42,824 nucleotides of DNA from NCBI GenBank assembly GCA_903878415.1, contig CAIRHO010000036.1, forward strand, positions 1 through 42,824, in the 5' to 3' direction. Made by a program: the position numbers and the translations under genes. Origin of the DNA: an uncultured Actinomycetes bacterium (GTDB lineage: Bacteria; Actinomycetota; Actinomycetes; Nanopelagicales; Nanopelagicaceae). Shown here in pieces: positions 20,058 to 28,010 of this stretch (positions are counted from its first letter, which is position 1; each line of letters opens with the position of its first letter). The notes below the pieces were generated by a model, which searched no databases, was not told the origin of the DNA, and was given only the letters and a program-made list of their open reading frames with translations.

Positions 20058-20944
20058 TGAGTTCCAGAGTACTTGCGGCTGGTGCCATAGTTTGGCGCAG
20101 GAACGATAGCGATGAATTAGAAGTTGCACTTATACATCGTCCAAAATACGACGATTGGTCGTTTCCAAAAGGTAAATTAGAAGAGAATGAAATTGCAATT
20201 GCTTGTGCATTTCGAGAGGTGATGGAAGAGACCGGGTTTTCAATAGTTATGGGGCCATATATTGGCGAGCTAAATTATTTAACTAACGGAATCAATAAGA
20301 ATGTGCAATATTGGTCGGCTCGGTTCATATCTGCAGTAGGTGAACCACAACCAAGTGAAGTAGATGTTGTGAAGTGGTTTTCAATTTCTGAGGCTGAAGT
20401 AAAACTCTCCCGTCCAGGCGATATTTCAATTCTAAAGACTTTTATGAATTTTGATTTGGATACAAACGTTCTTGTTTTGTTGCGGCACGCTGAAGCGCTA
20501 GATAGAAATGAATGGATTGGTGATGATGGTGACCGGCCACTGATTCAATTAGGACAATTACAAGCTAAACGTTTATTAAGTACGATGCAAGTTTACGGAA
20601 TCGAAGAGATACATTCATCGGCTGCGGTTAGGTGTTATGAAACTGTTACACCAATCGCGCGTAGCCTTAATTTAAATTTAATATTTGCAGAAGATTTAAG
20701 TGAATATGTCTACGCTAAAAATCCAGATAAACCTTTGAAATATATTAGAAAACTCCTAAATTTACATAGCAATGTTATTGCATGCAGTCATAATCCAATA
20801 CTTCCGCAAATTGTGGCAAATCTAGTTGAGAAATCTGGCGTAGAAACCACGAATACTAAACTCGAACCTGGAGATGCGTGGATTGTGCATCATGTTGATA
20901 ATGTCGTAATTTCGATTGATTTTTTAGCAGCACCTGCCGTTTAA
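20054..20944 (+). CDS. mutT1: MutT1-type Nudix hydrolase fused to a histidine phosphatase
   Basis: Two domains in 296 residues. The N-terminal Nudix domain has a perfect Nudix box from G40 to F62 (G-x5-E-x7-REVMEETGF), and the C-terminal histidine-phosphatase domain has RHA at 144-146 in VLLRHAEALDR and SSAAVRCYETVTPIA. This fusion is that of mycobacterial MutT1, which removes 8-oxo-GTP/dGTP and diadenosine polyphosphates, so a nucleotide-pool-cleaning role is likely. It starts at the ATGA overlap with ppk (20054), pointing to translational coupling. A second ATG follows directly at 20057. Its stop lies three bases from that of the facing ppx gene. Confidence 0.9.
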   Translation: MMSSRVLAAGAIVWRRNDSDELEVALIHRPKYDDWSFPKGKLEENEIAIACAFREVMEETGFSIVMGPYIGELNYLTNGINKNVQYWSARFISAVGEPQPSEVDVVKWFSISEAEVKLSRPGDISILKTFMNFDLDTNVLVLLRHAEALDRNEWIGDDGDRPLIQLGQLQAKRLLSTMQVYGIEEIHSSAAVRCYETVTPIARSLNLNLIFAEDLSEYVYAKNPDKPLKYIRKLLNLHSNVIACSHNPILPQIVANLVEKSGVETTNTKLEPGDAWIVHHVDNVVISIDFLAAPAV

Positions 20945-20947
20945 AAA

Positions 20948-21865
20948 CTAAACTTCCATCCAATCCATCCACTTTAGAACAATTCCTTCACGAAGTGCCC
21001 AAGGACAAATTTCTAATTGATCCACATCTAAGTTGCGCATAACACTTTCGGCAACATAAGCGCCGGCCACAATTTGTCGGGCTCGGCCGGCAGATACACC
21101 AGGTAAATCTGCTCGGTCATCAAGGCTCATCTCCGCCAGTCTTGGCGTTATTTTCCGCAATGAATCAATTCTTAAATTCTTACCATTTCCTGGAATCCAG
21201 TCAGCACATAGTCTTGCAAGCGTTCGGAAAGTCTTGCTTGTAGCAATCGCACGATCAGTATTTTGATGCTGTACTAGTGCTGGTAAAATTTCGCTTAATT
21301 TATTCTCTATATGATCTCGCATAGATCGTAAACTTTTTTTAGTAAATGGGTCACCTTCCAAAAGATCTTTAGTTAACCGAGCTGCACCAAGTGGTAGCGA
21401 AAACGCCACATCGGGAGCTTCATTAACACCAACTGCAATTTCAAGTGAACCTCCACCAATATCTAACATTAGAAGTCGGCCACTGGACCATCCGTACCAA
21501 CGTCTGGCAGCTAAGAAAGTTGTCCGCGCCTCTTCTTCCCCGGAAAGTACTTGCAGATCAATTTCATATTCCTTGTTGATTAACTCAATTATCTCTGCAC
21601 CATTTTTTGCATCTCGGAGCGCTGATGTAGCAAAGGGGAGCAACTCTTTTGTATTTGCCAAGTTTGCTTCTTTTAGAGCGCGCCCAATGCAATTTCGTAA
21701 AGCTTCAATACCGTCATTCGAGATATTTCCATTTTCATCAAGGTATGAAGTTAACTGGAGATCTTCCTTAAAATTCGCAGTCGGATTTGGACGAGCACCT
21801 GGAGCTGTATCTACTATCTGTAGGTGAACCGTATTTGATCCAACATCTAAAACACCTAGCCTCAT
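20948..21865 (-). CDS. ppx: Ppx/GppA exopolyphosphatase family protein
   Basis: Actin-like-fold phosphatase that removes terminal phosphate from polyphosphate or converts pppGpp to ppGpp. The 305 residues begin with LGVLDVGSNTVHLQIVD (phosphate 1 loop), continue with ATSALRDAKNG and LSGEEEARTTFLAARRW, and have LMLDIGGGSLEIAVG (phosphate 2). It is the short form without a C-terminal HD domain, as in mycobacterial Ppx1. Its ATG overlaps the stop of the upstream glycosyltransferase by four bases, so the two are co-transcribed. The facing ppk-mutT1 pair makes polyphosphate turnover the likely context. Confidence 0.9.
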   Translation of the reverse strand: MRLGVLDVGSNTVHLQIVDTAPGARPNPTANFKEDLQLTSYLDENGNISNDGIEALRNCIGRALKEANLANTKELLPFATSALRDAKNGAEIIELINKEYEIDLQVLSGEEEARTTFLAARRWYGWSSGRLLMLDIGGGSLEIAVGVNEAPDVAFSLPLGAARLTKDLLEGDPFTKKSLRSMRDHIENKLSEILPALVQHQNTDRAIATSKTFRTLARLCADWIPGNGKNLRIDSLRKITPRLAEMSLDDRADLPGVSAGRARQIVAGAYVAESVMRNLDVDQLEICPWALREGIVLKWMDWMEV

Positions 21866-23301
21866 TTTTTAGAACCTTTATTGGGTAATTCATAAGCACG
21901 GTTTGCAATTTCGTGACGGCGCTGCAGATATTCTGGAGATGAGTTTGAAATCAGATGTTCGAATCTTCTTGGAGCTTTAACAAATGCCTGTAGCTCTTCT
22001 GCTTTTGACGAATTAGAGTAAATAGGCGCTCCTGTAATTTGCGGAGTATTTGCTTTATGTGGGAATAGCGTTCTATAGGAGAGTCCAACTTTTTCGAGAA
22101 AGAAAATAGTTAAATACTTAATAGCGTTGATTGGGCTCTTTCGCAGGACTTCAAATATAGAAAACCCACCATAACGAATACTTCGCAATATTCGAGTTGC
22201 TACTAACGGCATTGAGAGAGTTAGTAAGAAATCAGCAATTTCCGCCGCGCCGGTTGTCGCTGGAAGTTTTGCACAACTTTCGGAGAGTGATTTCCTAACG
22301 CTCTCGATTTGAAGTTTCTTAACGGTATTTTCAATATCAGTAAGGTTTGATTGGTCGGCCATTAGCGCGACGTTGTTATCAGCACACCAACGGGCACGGG
22401 TTTCTTGATCATCGGTACCTCTGATATTTGCTACAAAAACCGTTGGCAAACCAGCAGCTAATAATTCATGGACACCGTTATACCCGGCAGCACAAATACC
22501 AGCTTCGAAAGCATGAAGTAAGTCTGCCAATGGAAAGTAACGTGCAACTTTTATATCTAGTCCGACAGGTGCAAGTGAGTTGCCATTTTTGTCTTTTGGT
22601 TCTTTGGTCAAGACAACCTGTAGATCTTTCCAACCAATGAGCCCAGATAATGCTGCTCGCATTTTTTCGTTTACATCTGCATCGCCGGTACCAAGCTGGA
22701 CCAAAACTGCGGGACGATTTACATCCAATCCTATTTTTTCTTTTGCCGCCTTTTTATTTAGCGTGCTACTTTCTTTATAAAGCGAGACAGGTGAAACTAA
22801 TTTTGATTCTTTTCGTTTTGATGTTGGCCCTTTATCGTATGCGCGAGCGTAATCACCAGGCTCGATTACATAATCCATAATTTTTGATTGCGCTCCCAAT
22901 ACGAAGCGCTGTGGCTTTTTCTGCCATAAACCACGGCGGATCCAAATTAACGTCAACTCAGGTTTTGCCATTTTTGCTGCGAGTATTCCTGGATATGGAA
23001 CTACGCCATCAAAAGTAAGAATTGTGGCGCCAGTCTCTTCAACTAGCGCAAGAATTCGATCTTTTAAATATTTATCCCATTTATATCTAGGCATCAAACC
23101 GCGATCTCTACCAGTTATATATTCGGCAGGGATTCCGGTTGCTTCTGGGATTTCAGCAATAGCGCTTGCCATTGAAATAATTATTGGATTTGCACGATCT
23201 TGAAGAGCTACTCCGATCGCCGTAGCGCGAGCTAAATGGCCCATGCCAATACCGTTGCTAGTCGCAAGGATGATGGTTGGCTTTGCGTTACTGGCTTGCA
23301 T
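21862..23301 (-). CDS. MurG/UGT-like glycosyltransferase (GT-B fold)
   Basis: A 479-residue GT-B enzyme. The N-terminal Rossmann domain starts with IILATSNGIGMGHLARATAIG, the glycine-rich loop typical of GT28/GT1 enzymes, and the C-terminal domain has VLVQLGTGD and the donor-site block CAAGYNGVHELLAAGLPTVFV followed by DQETRARWCADN. A tail of about 100 residues (RSIRYGGFSIFEVLRKSPIN onward) extends beyond the transferase core and is basic. The acceptor is unknown; a cell-surface glycolipid or polysaccharide is only a guess. It is translationally coupled to ppx. A TACTCT box six bases before the ATG suggests a leaderless start. Confidence 0.8.
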   Translation of the reverse strand: MQASNAKPTIILATSNGIGMGHLARATAIGVALQDRANPIIISMASAIAEIPEATGIPAEYITGRDRGLMPRYKWDKYLKDRILALVEETGATILTFDGVVPYPGILAAKMAKPELTLIWIRRGLWQKKPQRFVLGAQSKIMDYVIEPGDYARAYDKGPTSKRKESKLVSPVSLYKESSTLNKKAAKEKIGLDVNRPAVLVQLGTGDADVNEKMRAALSGLIGWKDLQVVLTKEPKDKNGNSLAPVGLDIKVARYFPLADLLHAFEAGICAAGYNGVHELLAAGLPTVFVANIRGTDDQETRARWCADNNVALMADQSNLTDIENTVKKLQIESVRKSLSESCAKLPATTGAAEIADFLLTLSMPLVATRILRSIRYGGFSIFEVLRKSPINAIKYLTIFFLEKVGLSYRTLFPHKANTPQITGAPIYSNSSKAEELQAFVKAPRRFEHLISNSSPEYLQRRHEIANRAYELPNKGSKK

Positions 23302-23307
23302 GTGGCG

Positions 23308-23313
23308 AGAGTA
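23308..23313 (-). promoter_or_regulatory. candidate leaderless -10 box of the glycosyltransferase gene
   Basis: On the minus strand TACTCT lies six bases before the ATG at 23301. No Shine-Dalgarno sequence and no good -35 box are seen. The 60-base gap must also hold the promoter of the divergent thioesterase gene, which has GATACT (23350-23355) six bases before its ATG. Confidence 0.4.
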
Positions 23314-23361
23314 TCGGAAGCTATAAGTGAGTATCTAATAACGCCATGAGATACTTCCCAG

Positions 23362-23766
23362 ATGAGCAATTCAAATTCTGGTGCATCCGTTGAAATAATT
23401 AGATTTCTAGAGTGGGATGAAACTGATGCTGCTGGGCACCACCATTACGCCAGCGTTTTCCGCTGGGTAGAAGAGTTAGAAGCAAAGCTCTATCGCGACC
23501 TAGGGCTTCCGGTAACACTATTTGGACAGATTCCAAGAGTTAAAGTCCAGATGGAATATCGCCGTCGGATTTTCTTTGGGGAAGTTGTTAGAACCCAGCT
23601 AAATGTAATTCGCGTGGGCAATTCTTCAATGGAGCTAGATTTCAAAGCGTTTGTCGGCGATGAAATTGCGGCCGAGGGAAATTACATAATTGTGCATTCA
23701 CCAGATAAAGAAACTGGTTCGAAAACTTGGCCAGCTGAGTGGAAGAAAAAATTTCTTAACGAATAA
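23362..23766 (+). CDS. hot-dog acyl-CoA thioesterase (4-hydroxybenzoyl-CoA thioesterase family)
   Basis: A 134-residue single hot-dog-fold protein likely to hydrolyse an acyl- or aroyl-CoA. The N-terminal RFLEWDETDAAGHHHYASVFRWVEELE is the family's active-site helix region, with the aspartate at the usual place (D-x-T/D-A-A-G-H). The sequence continues with the VKVQMEYRRRIFFGEVVRTQLNVI strand pair. Substrate is not determined by sequence. At the edge of the aromatic-catabolism island, it could release a CoA-bound intermediate; related thioesterases accompany aerobic 2-aminobenzoyl-CoA clusters. Its 3' end overlaps the facing FAD-enzyme gene by 11 bases. Confidence 0.82.
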   Translation: MSNSNSGASVEIIRFLEWDETDAAGHHHYASVFRWVEELEAKLYRDLGLPVTLFGQIPRVKVQMEYRRRIFFGEVVRTQLNVIRVGNSSMELDFKAFVGDEIAAEGNYIIVHSPDKETGSKTWPAEWKKKFLNE

Positions 23767-25315
23767 TTTTTGCAACCATAGCGCCACTGCCGCCGCCAAC
23801 GCCGCCACCTGGCCAGGTACCAGAGCCGCAAATAAATAGCCCGTCAATCGGTGTTCGATGTCGATTCCAAGATGGAGTTGGGCGTAAGAAAAAGAATTGT
23901 GCTGGATGATGACTTCCGCCGAGTGAATCGCCTTTAATTAAATTGGCGTTATATCGCTCTAAATCGGTTGGAGTTAAAACCTTTCGAGAAAGAATTTTAG
24001 ATTTAATTCCGGGCGCGTAACTTTCAATAATTTCAATGATTCGATCCGCGTACTGTTCGCCAATTTGATCCCAAGTATTGCCAGAAATTTCACCACGGGC
24101 GTCACCCTTGATATCAAGCGGTAGAACTCGTACTTGAATCCAAAGCACATGTTTACCTTCTGGTGCACGTGATGAATCGGTAACGGTTGGTTGTCCGATA
24201 ACTAACGCAGGAGAACTTGGTAATAATCCCGCAGCAGCTTGGGTATATGTCATTGCTAAATCATCAATATAAGGCGCGATATGGATGTAATTGAATTCTT
24301 TAGCTTCTGCAGCTTTCCAAGGTGGAAGGTCATCCATTGCAAGATGGATCATCATCGTGGATAACCCAGGGCGAAATTTCTTAACTTCGGCCACTTTTTC
24401 AGAGTTAGAAAGAGTTGAGTTTAATAGACTTGGAATTAGAGCTGGGTTTACATTTGCAATAATATTTTTTGCGTTAAATACGGCACCATCTGCAGTTCTG
24501 ACCCCAATTGCTCTCTCATTCTCCGTAATAATCTCAACGACCTTTGAACTAACTTTTATAGTTCCGCCATTATCTGTAATTACACCAATTAATGATTTAA
24601 TTAGAGTATCTGCGCCACCTTTACCTAAAACCATTCCGAACTCTTGTCCGCCAATAGATTCCAAGAATGAGAAGAGAGCGCCGCCAGAAATATCCGGACC
24701 ATAATCTAAATGCATTCCCCAAATTGCGGCTAGCGCTTTGGTTTCTGGATGCACAAAATATTCTTCGGTAAAAGCTCTTGATGATTGCAGCAGTAATCTA
24801 ATTAATTGGAATAACCCAGTTGTACCTAATGCGCGCCAAGTTTTAAAAATAGACTTAGCAGCAGCAATAGATGGTAACTCTGCACCCAAGAGCGGGAAGA
24901 GGTGTGGTGCAAATTTTCCAAAGAGAGCCGTTAAAGCTTGCCATGATTCAACATCGTTCGGTGCAACTTTTCTAAGAGTGGCAATATTTGTTTCACGATC
25001 CATCACGATCCCAAGTGATTTACCATCTGGAAAGAGCGATATAAATGGTTTGTTAGAAGGAACAAATTCCAACCCATTACGGATTAGATCGTCTTTCAGC
25101 GCAGCCATAATTGGCCCGCCTGCAAAAAGACTTAAGTTTGTAGCGAATAAATCGTGTTTAAAACCAGGCAGCGTTATTTCTTCGGTACGAACTGCGCCAC
25201 CACAAGAATCGTTAGATTCGAGAACTAAGGTTCGCTTACCGCGTTTAGCTAAAAGAGCTGCAGAGCTGAGTCCATTTATGCCAGACCCAATAACGATTAC
25301 ATCAAAATTACTCAT
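23756..25315 (-). CDS. PYROXD2/CrtI-like FAD-dependent oxidoreductase, copy 1
   Basis: A 519-residue flavoprotein. It opens with the FAD dinucleotide-binding motif VIVIGSGINGLSSAALLAKRG and the GG-motif NDSCGGAVRTEEI, and ends with LFICGSGTWPGGGVGGGSGAMVAKI, a C-terminal FAD signature of the phytoene-desaturase superfamily. It is closest in style to PYROXD2-type proteins, not to carotenoid desaturases, and no other carotenoid gene is near. The substrate is unknown. It is divergent from a paralogue (25422) across a 106-base gap. AGAGGAT about six bases upstream may serve as ribosome-binding site. Confidence 0.8.
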   Translation of the reverse strand: MSNFDVIVIGSGINGLSSAALLAKRGKRTLVLESNDSCGGAVRTEEITLPGFKHDLFATNLSLFAGGPIMAALKDDLIRNGLEFVPSNKPFISLFPDGKSLGIVMDRETNIATLRKVAPNDVESWQALTALFGKFAPHLFPLLGAELPSIAAAKSIFKTWRALGTTGLFQLIRLLLQSSRAFTEEYFVHPETKALAAIWGMHLDYGPDISGGALFSFLESIGGQEFGMVLGKGGADTLIKSLIGVITDNGGTIKVSSKVVEIITENERAIGVRTADGAVFNAKNIIANVNPALIPSLLNSTLSNSEKVAEVKKFRPGLSTMMIHLAMDDLPPWKAAEAKEFNYIHIAPYIDDLAMTYTQAAAGLLPSSPALVIGQPTVTDSSRAPEGKHVLWIQVRVLPLDIKGDARGEISGNTWDQIGEQYADRIIEIIESYAPGIKSKILSRKVLTPTDLERYNANLIKGDSLGGSHHPAQFFFLRPTPSWNRHRTPIDGLFICGSGTWPGGGVGGGSGAMVAKIIR

Positions 25316-25421
25316 TTGCCGATCCTCTCACGCGCACCAAATCAATTCAATAATTTGCCATTCTGGACTATCAATGAAAAATAGACTTAGATTTCAACAC
25401 CAAGTCGCGGGGAGAATTTAA

Positions 25422-27029
25422 ATGAGCCAGAAAAGTTATGACGCAATAGTTGTCGGCAGCGGAATAAACGCGCTGGTAGCTGGAGCAGTGTTATCCAAAT
25501 CTGGTTGGAAAGTTTTACTTTGCGAACGAAATAACGTTGCTGGCGGTGCAATTCGAACCGAAGCCGCAACTCTTCCTGGTTTTACCCACGAACTACTTTC
25601 AAGTTGGCATCCGTTATTTGTTGGCGGACCCGCATATGCCGAACTAGCCGAAGAACTTACAAAACGCGGAGTTATATATAAAAACACAACATCACCAACT
25701 GGTGTTGTTTGTAGCGCCGGTACTGCAATTCTTTCAACCGATCCGGTAGAGACTGCAAAAGAGATGGACCGCTTAGGCGATGGCGCAGCATGGAGCGGGA
25801 TGATGCAAGAGTTTGGTGCAAAAATTGATTTAGCTTTTGGATTGCTAGGCGCTGATTTCTGGCGTACCAATTCGCTGAAGTTGGCACGCACTGCACGAAA
25901 ACGTTTTGGAAATCGCGGCTTAGTTGCAACTGGTGCGGAATTACTTGAACCAGCTGCACCTTGGCTCGATCGAACATTCTCATCGGAAGTTACGAAATCA
26001 CTATTAGCGCCGTGGGCGCTACATAATGGACTTGGACCAGATGATGCTGCAAGTGCTTTTATTACCAAAGTTATTGGCGCTGCTGTTGCTTTTGGTGGAA
26101 TGCCTGTGCCGGTCGGCGGCGGGATAAAGTTAGTTGAAGCGTTAATTGGAATTATAAAAGATGCTGGCGGTGAACTATTAACCAGCGCGGATGTTATAAA
26201 AGTTACAACTTCAAATGGCAAAGCTACCGGTGTAAAACTTGCCGACGGCCGAGAATTTAGCGCGACAAGATCTGTTCTTGCTTCGGTAACGCCACAAGCA
26301 TTATATCAAGGCTTGTTATCTGAGGAAAAGATTCCAACTGAAATCACAAAATCCGCGGATTCATTTAGATATGGTCGCGCCGCAATTCAAATACATCTTG
26401 CGCTATCCGAACCACCACAATGGAAAGCGGATTCACGGTTAAAAGATGTAGCAATAGTTCATATCTTGGATGGTATGAATTCGTTATCTGAATCGGTAAA
26501 TGCTTCAAATCGCGGTTGGTTAGCTAAGCGACCAACAATTGTGGTGGGACAACCTACAACTGTTGATCCTTCACGAGCACCTGCGGGAACATCGATACTT
26601 TGGATTCAATTACAGGAAAACCCACGAAAGATCCTCGGTGATTTAGCGGGTGAAATAAATCCAGGTGATGGTTCTTGGAATGAAGAACGGCTAAACAAAT
26701 ATGCAGATCGTGTGCTTGCTCAGGTTGCAGAGCAAATCCCAAACTTATTTAACGCAATCACTGCGAAAATTGTGCTTGGACCAGAGCAGATCGAAGCGAT
26801 GAATAAGAACTTAGTTGGTGGCGATCCTTACGCTGGCGATTGCCGAGTTGATCAATACGCCCCATGGCGGCCACTTAGTGCGGCAACCGGACATCGCACA
26901 CCAATAAAGAACCTCTGGCATATCGGTGCATCAACTCACCCTGGCCCTGGATTAGGTGGTGGCTCTGGATTTTTAGTTGCAAAACGCTTAACCCAGAAGA
27001 GTTTCTTAGAAAGAATAAGAAATCGGTAA
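25422..27029 (+). CDS. PYROXD2/CrtI-like FAD-dependent oxidoreductase, copy 2
   Basis: A 535-residue paralogue of the divergent neighbour: VVGSGINALVAGAVLSKSGW at the N-terminus, NVAGGAIRTEAATLPGF, a shared middle motif PTTVDPSRAPAGTSILWIQ (copy 1 has PTVTDSSRAPEGKHVLWIQ), and the C-terminal FAD block WHIGASTHPGPGLGGGSGFLVAKR. GGGGAG seven bases before the ATG is a good ribosome-binding site. The divergent arrangement suggests joint control and related but distinct substrates. A role in amine or ring oxidation within the surrounding island is possible but inferred from location only. A bidirectional terminator follows. Confidence 0.82.
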   Translation: MSQKSYDAIVVGSGINALVAGAVLSKSGWKVLLCERNNVAGGAIRTEAATLPGFTHELLSSWHPLFVGGPAYAELAEELTKRGVIYKNTTSPTGVVCSAGTAILSTDPVETAKEMDRLGDGAAWSGMMQEFGAKIDLAFGLLGADFWRTNSLKLARTARKRFGNRGLVATGAELLEPAAPWLDRTFSSEVTKSLLAPWALHNGLGPDDAASAFITKVIGAAVAFGGMPVPVGGGIKLVEALIGIIKDAGGELLTSADVIKVTTSNGKATGVKLADGREFSATRSVLASVTPQALYQGLLSEEKIPTEITKSADSFRYGRAAIQIHLALSEPPQWKADSRLKDVAIVHILDGMNSLSESVNASNRGWLAKRPTIVVGQPTTVDPSRAPAGTSILWIQLQENPRKILGDLAGEINPGDGSWNEERLNKYADRVLAQVAEQIPNLFNAITAKIVLGPEQIEAMNKNLVGGDPYAGDCRVDQYAPWRPLSAATGHRTPIKNLWHIGASTHPGPGLGGGSGFLVAKRLTQKSFLERIRNR

Positions 27030-27044
27030 TTATAAAATAAAAAA

Positions 27045-27073
27045 GCCCGCCAAAATAATTGGCGGGCTTTTTT
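27045..27073. terminator. bidirectional intrinsic terminator
   Basis: Arms GCCCGCCAA (27045-27053) and TTGGCGGGC (27059-27067) enclose a five-base loop; flanking A- and T-runs extend the pairing and give a U-run in both directions. It lies between the converging FAD-oxidoreductase and cyclase genes. It is the only clear intrinsic terminator at a convergent junction in the window. Confidence 0.9.
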
Positions 27074-27083
27074 AATTAACTAT

Positions 27084-27857
27084 TTATTTTGCAACCAGAG
27101 CCAATACGCGACATGGGCTACCAGATCCGCCAACAATTTTTAGCGGAGCTGCAATCACGATTGCACCAGTTGTAGGTAACTTATCTAAGTTACGAAGTTG
27201 AGTTAGACCGTATTTATTGTTTCCAAGGAAGAGTGTGTGACATGGGAATGGCATAGAGAAGCCGAAAGCTCCACCAGCATCAGTTCCTACTGTTTCAACG
27301 CCCATTCCTAGAATTTCAGTTTTAGTTGCGAAGTATTCTGCGCACTCAACTGTTAGGCCAGGTGTATGTGGACCATTCTCATCTGCATTAGCAAAAGCTT
27401 TTGCATCATCACCGAATTTTGACCAACCGGTCCGGAACATTACCCAAGCGCCTTTTGGAATCGCTCCGTTAGCTTTTTCCCATGCTTGCACATGAGAAAC
27501 GTCTAAACAGAAATCAGGATTTGCGGCAGCTTCTTTAGCGAAATCTAAAACTACTGCTGGACCGACTAATCGTGCTGGCGGCACTTGCGAAACATCGTCA
27601 AGATCTTTACCAGTCACCCAGTGAATTGGTGCATCAAAGTGTGTGCCAGTGTGTTCGCCGGTGTGGAAGTTGTTCCAGTACCAAGCTGGACCCTTTTCGT
27701 CATAACGAGAGATAAGTTCTAATTTAAAGTTTGCGGTTTGGCCCATCTCTGGTGGTAAGCCAAGAATTGGTGTGCTCTCTTGCAATGGTGCAGTTAGATC
27801 AATAACTTGAACTGATCCTGAAGCGAGATCATTGGCAAGTGCTTTTAGGTCGGCCAT
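27084..27857 (-). CDS. kynB: cyclase-family metal hydrolase, probable kynurenine formamidase
   Basis: A 257-residue PF04199 cyclase-family protein, which in bacteria includes KynB, the enzyme that hydrolyses N-formylkynurenine to kynurenine and formate. The metal-binding signature HTGEHTGTHFDAPIHW holds H69, H73, D75 and H79, and the downstream EYFATKTEILGMGVETVGTDAGGA and PCHTLFL blocks are also typical. Other family members act on different lactones or amides, so the sequence alone does not prove KynB. The tryptophan 2,3-dioxygenase gene at the window end makes kynurenine formamidase the best reading. AGGAG seven bases before the ATG supports the start. Confidence 0.75.
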   Translation of the reverse strand: MADLKALANDLASGSVQVIDLTAPLQESTPILGLPPEMGQTANFKLELISRYDEKGPAWYWNNFHTGEHTGTHFDAPIHWVTGKDLDDVSQVPPARLVGPAVVLDFAKEAAANPDFCLDVSHVQAWEKANGAIPKGAWVMFRTGWSKFGDDAKAFANADENGPHTPGLTVECAEYFATKTEILGMGVETVGTDAGGAFGFSMPFPCHTLFLGNNKYGLTQLRNLDKLPTTGAIVIAAPLKIVGGSGSPCRVLALVAK

Positions 27858-27902
27858 TCATATGCTCCTAACAAAGTTGTGGCTAAAACAGTTGCGAAAA
27901 TC

Positions 27903-27918
27903 TCTCATTAATTTGAGA
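27903..27918. promoter_or_regulatory. dyad upstream of the cyclase gene, candidate operator
   Basis: TCTCA and TGAGA arms are six bases apart, 46-61 bases before the cyclase start and in the divergent gap with the oxidoreductase genes. On the minus strand a TTGCCG lies just upstream and a weak GAGATT follows 17 bases later, so the dyad would cover the spacer of that promoter. The CTCA/TGAG core is also in the livK operator. Confidence 0.3.
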
Positions 27919-28010
27919 TATCGGCAAGGGGGGTTCGGCTAGACATCGCTCACACGGTAGGCGAGGATAAGCGCGGCCTGGGAAGCAGGTTCGCGGCAAG
28001 GAGAGAAACT

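Noticed and set aside
25436-26221. A 261-codon minus-strand frame opposite the second FAD oxidoreductase
   Set aside because: It mirrors the FAD-binding region of a recognised gene and has no ribosome-binding site; likewise the frames at 16694-17437, 24738-25421 and 34266-34820.
23756-27029. Carotenoid phytoene desaturases
   Set aside because: The superfamily fold fits, but the motifs are PYROXD2-like and no phytoene synthase, lycopene cyclase or isoprenoid gene is nearby; ispDF is 18 kb away.
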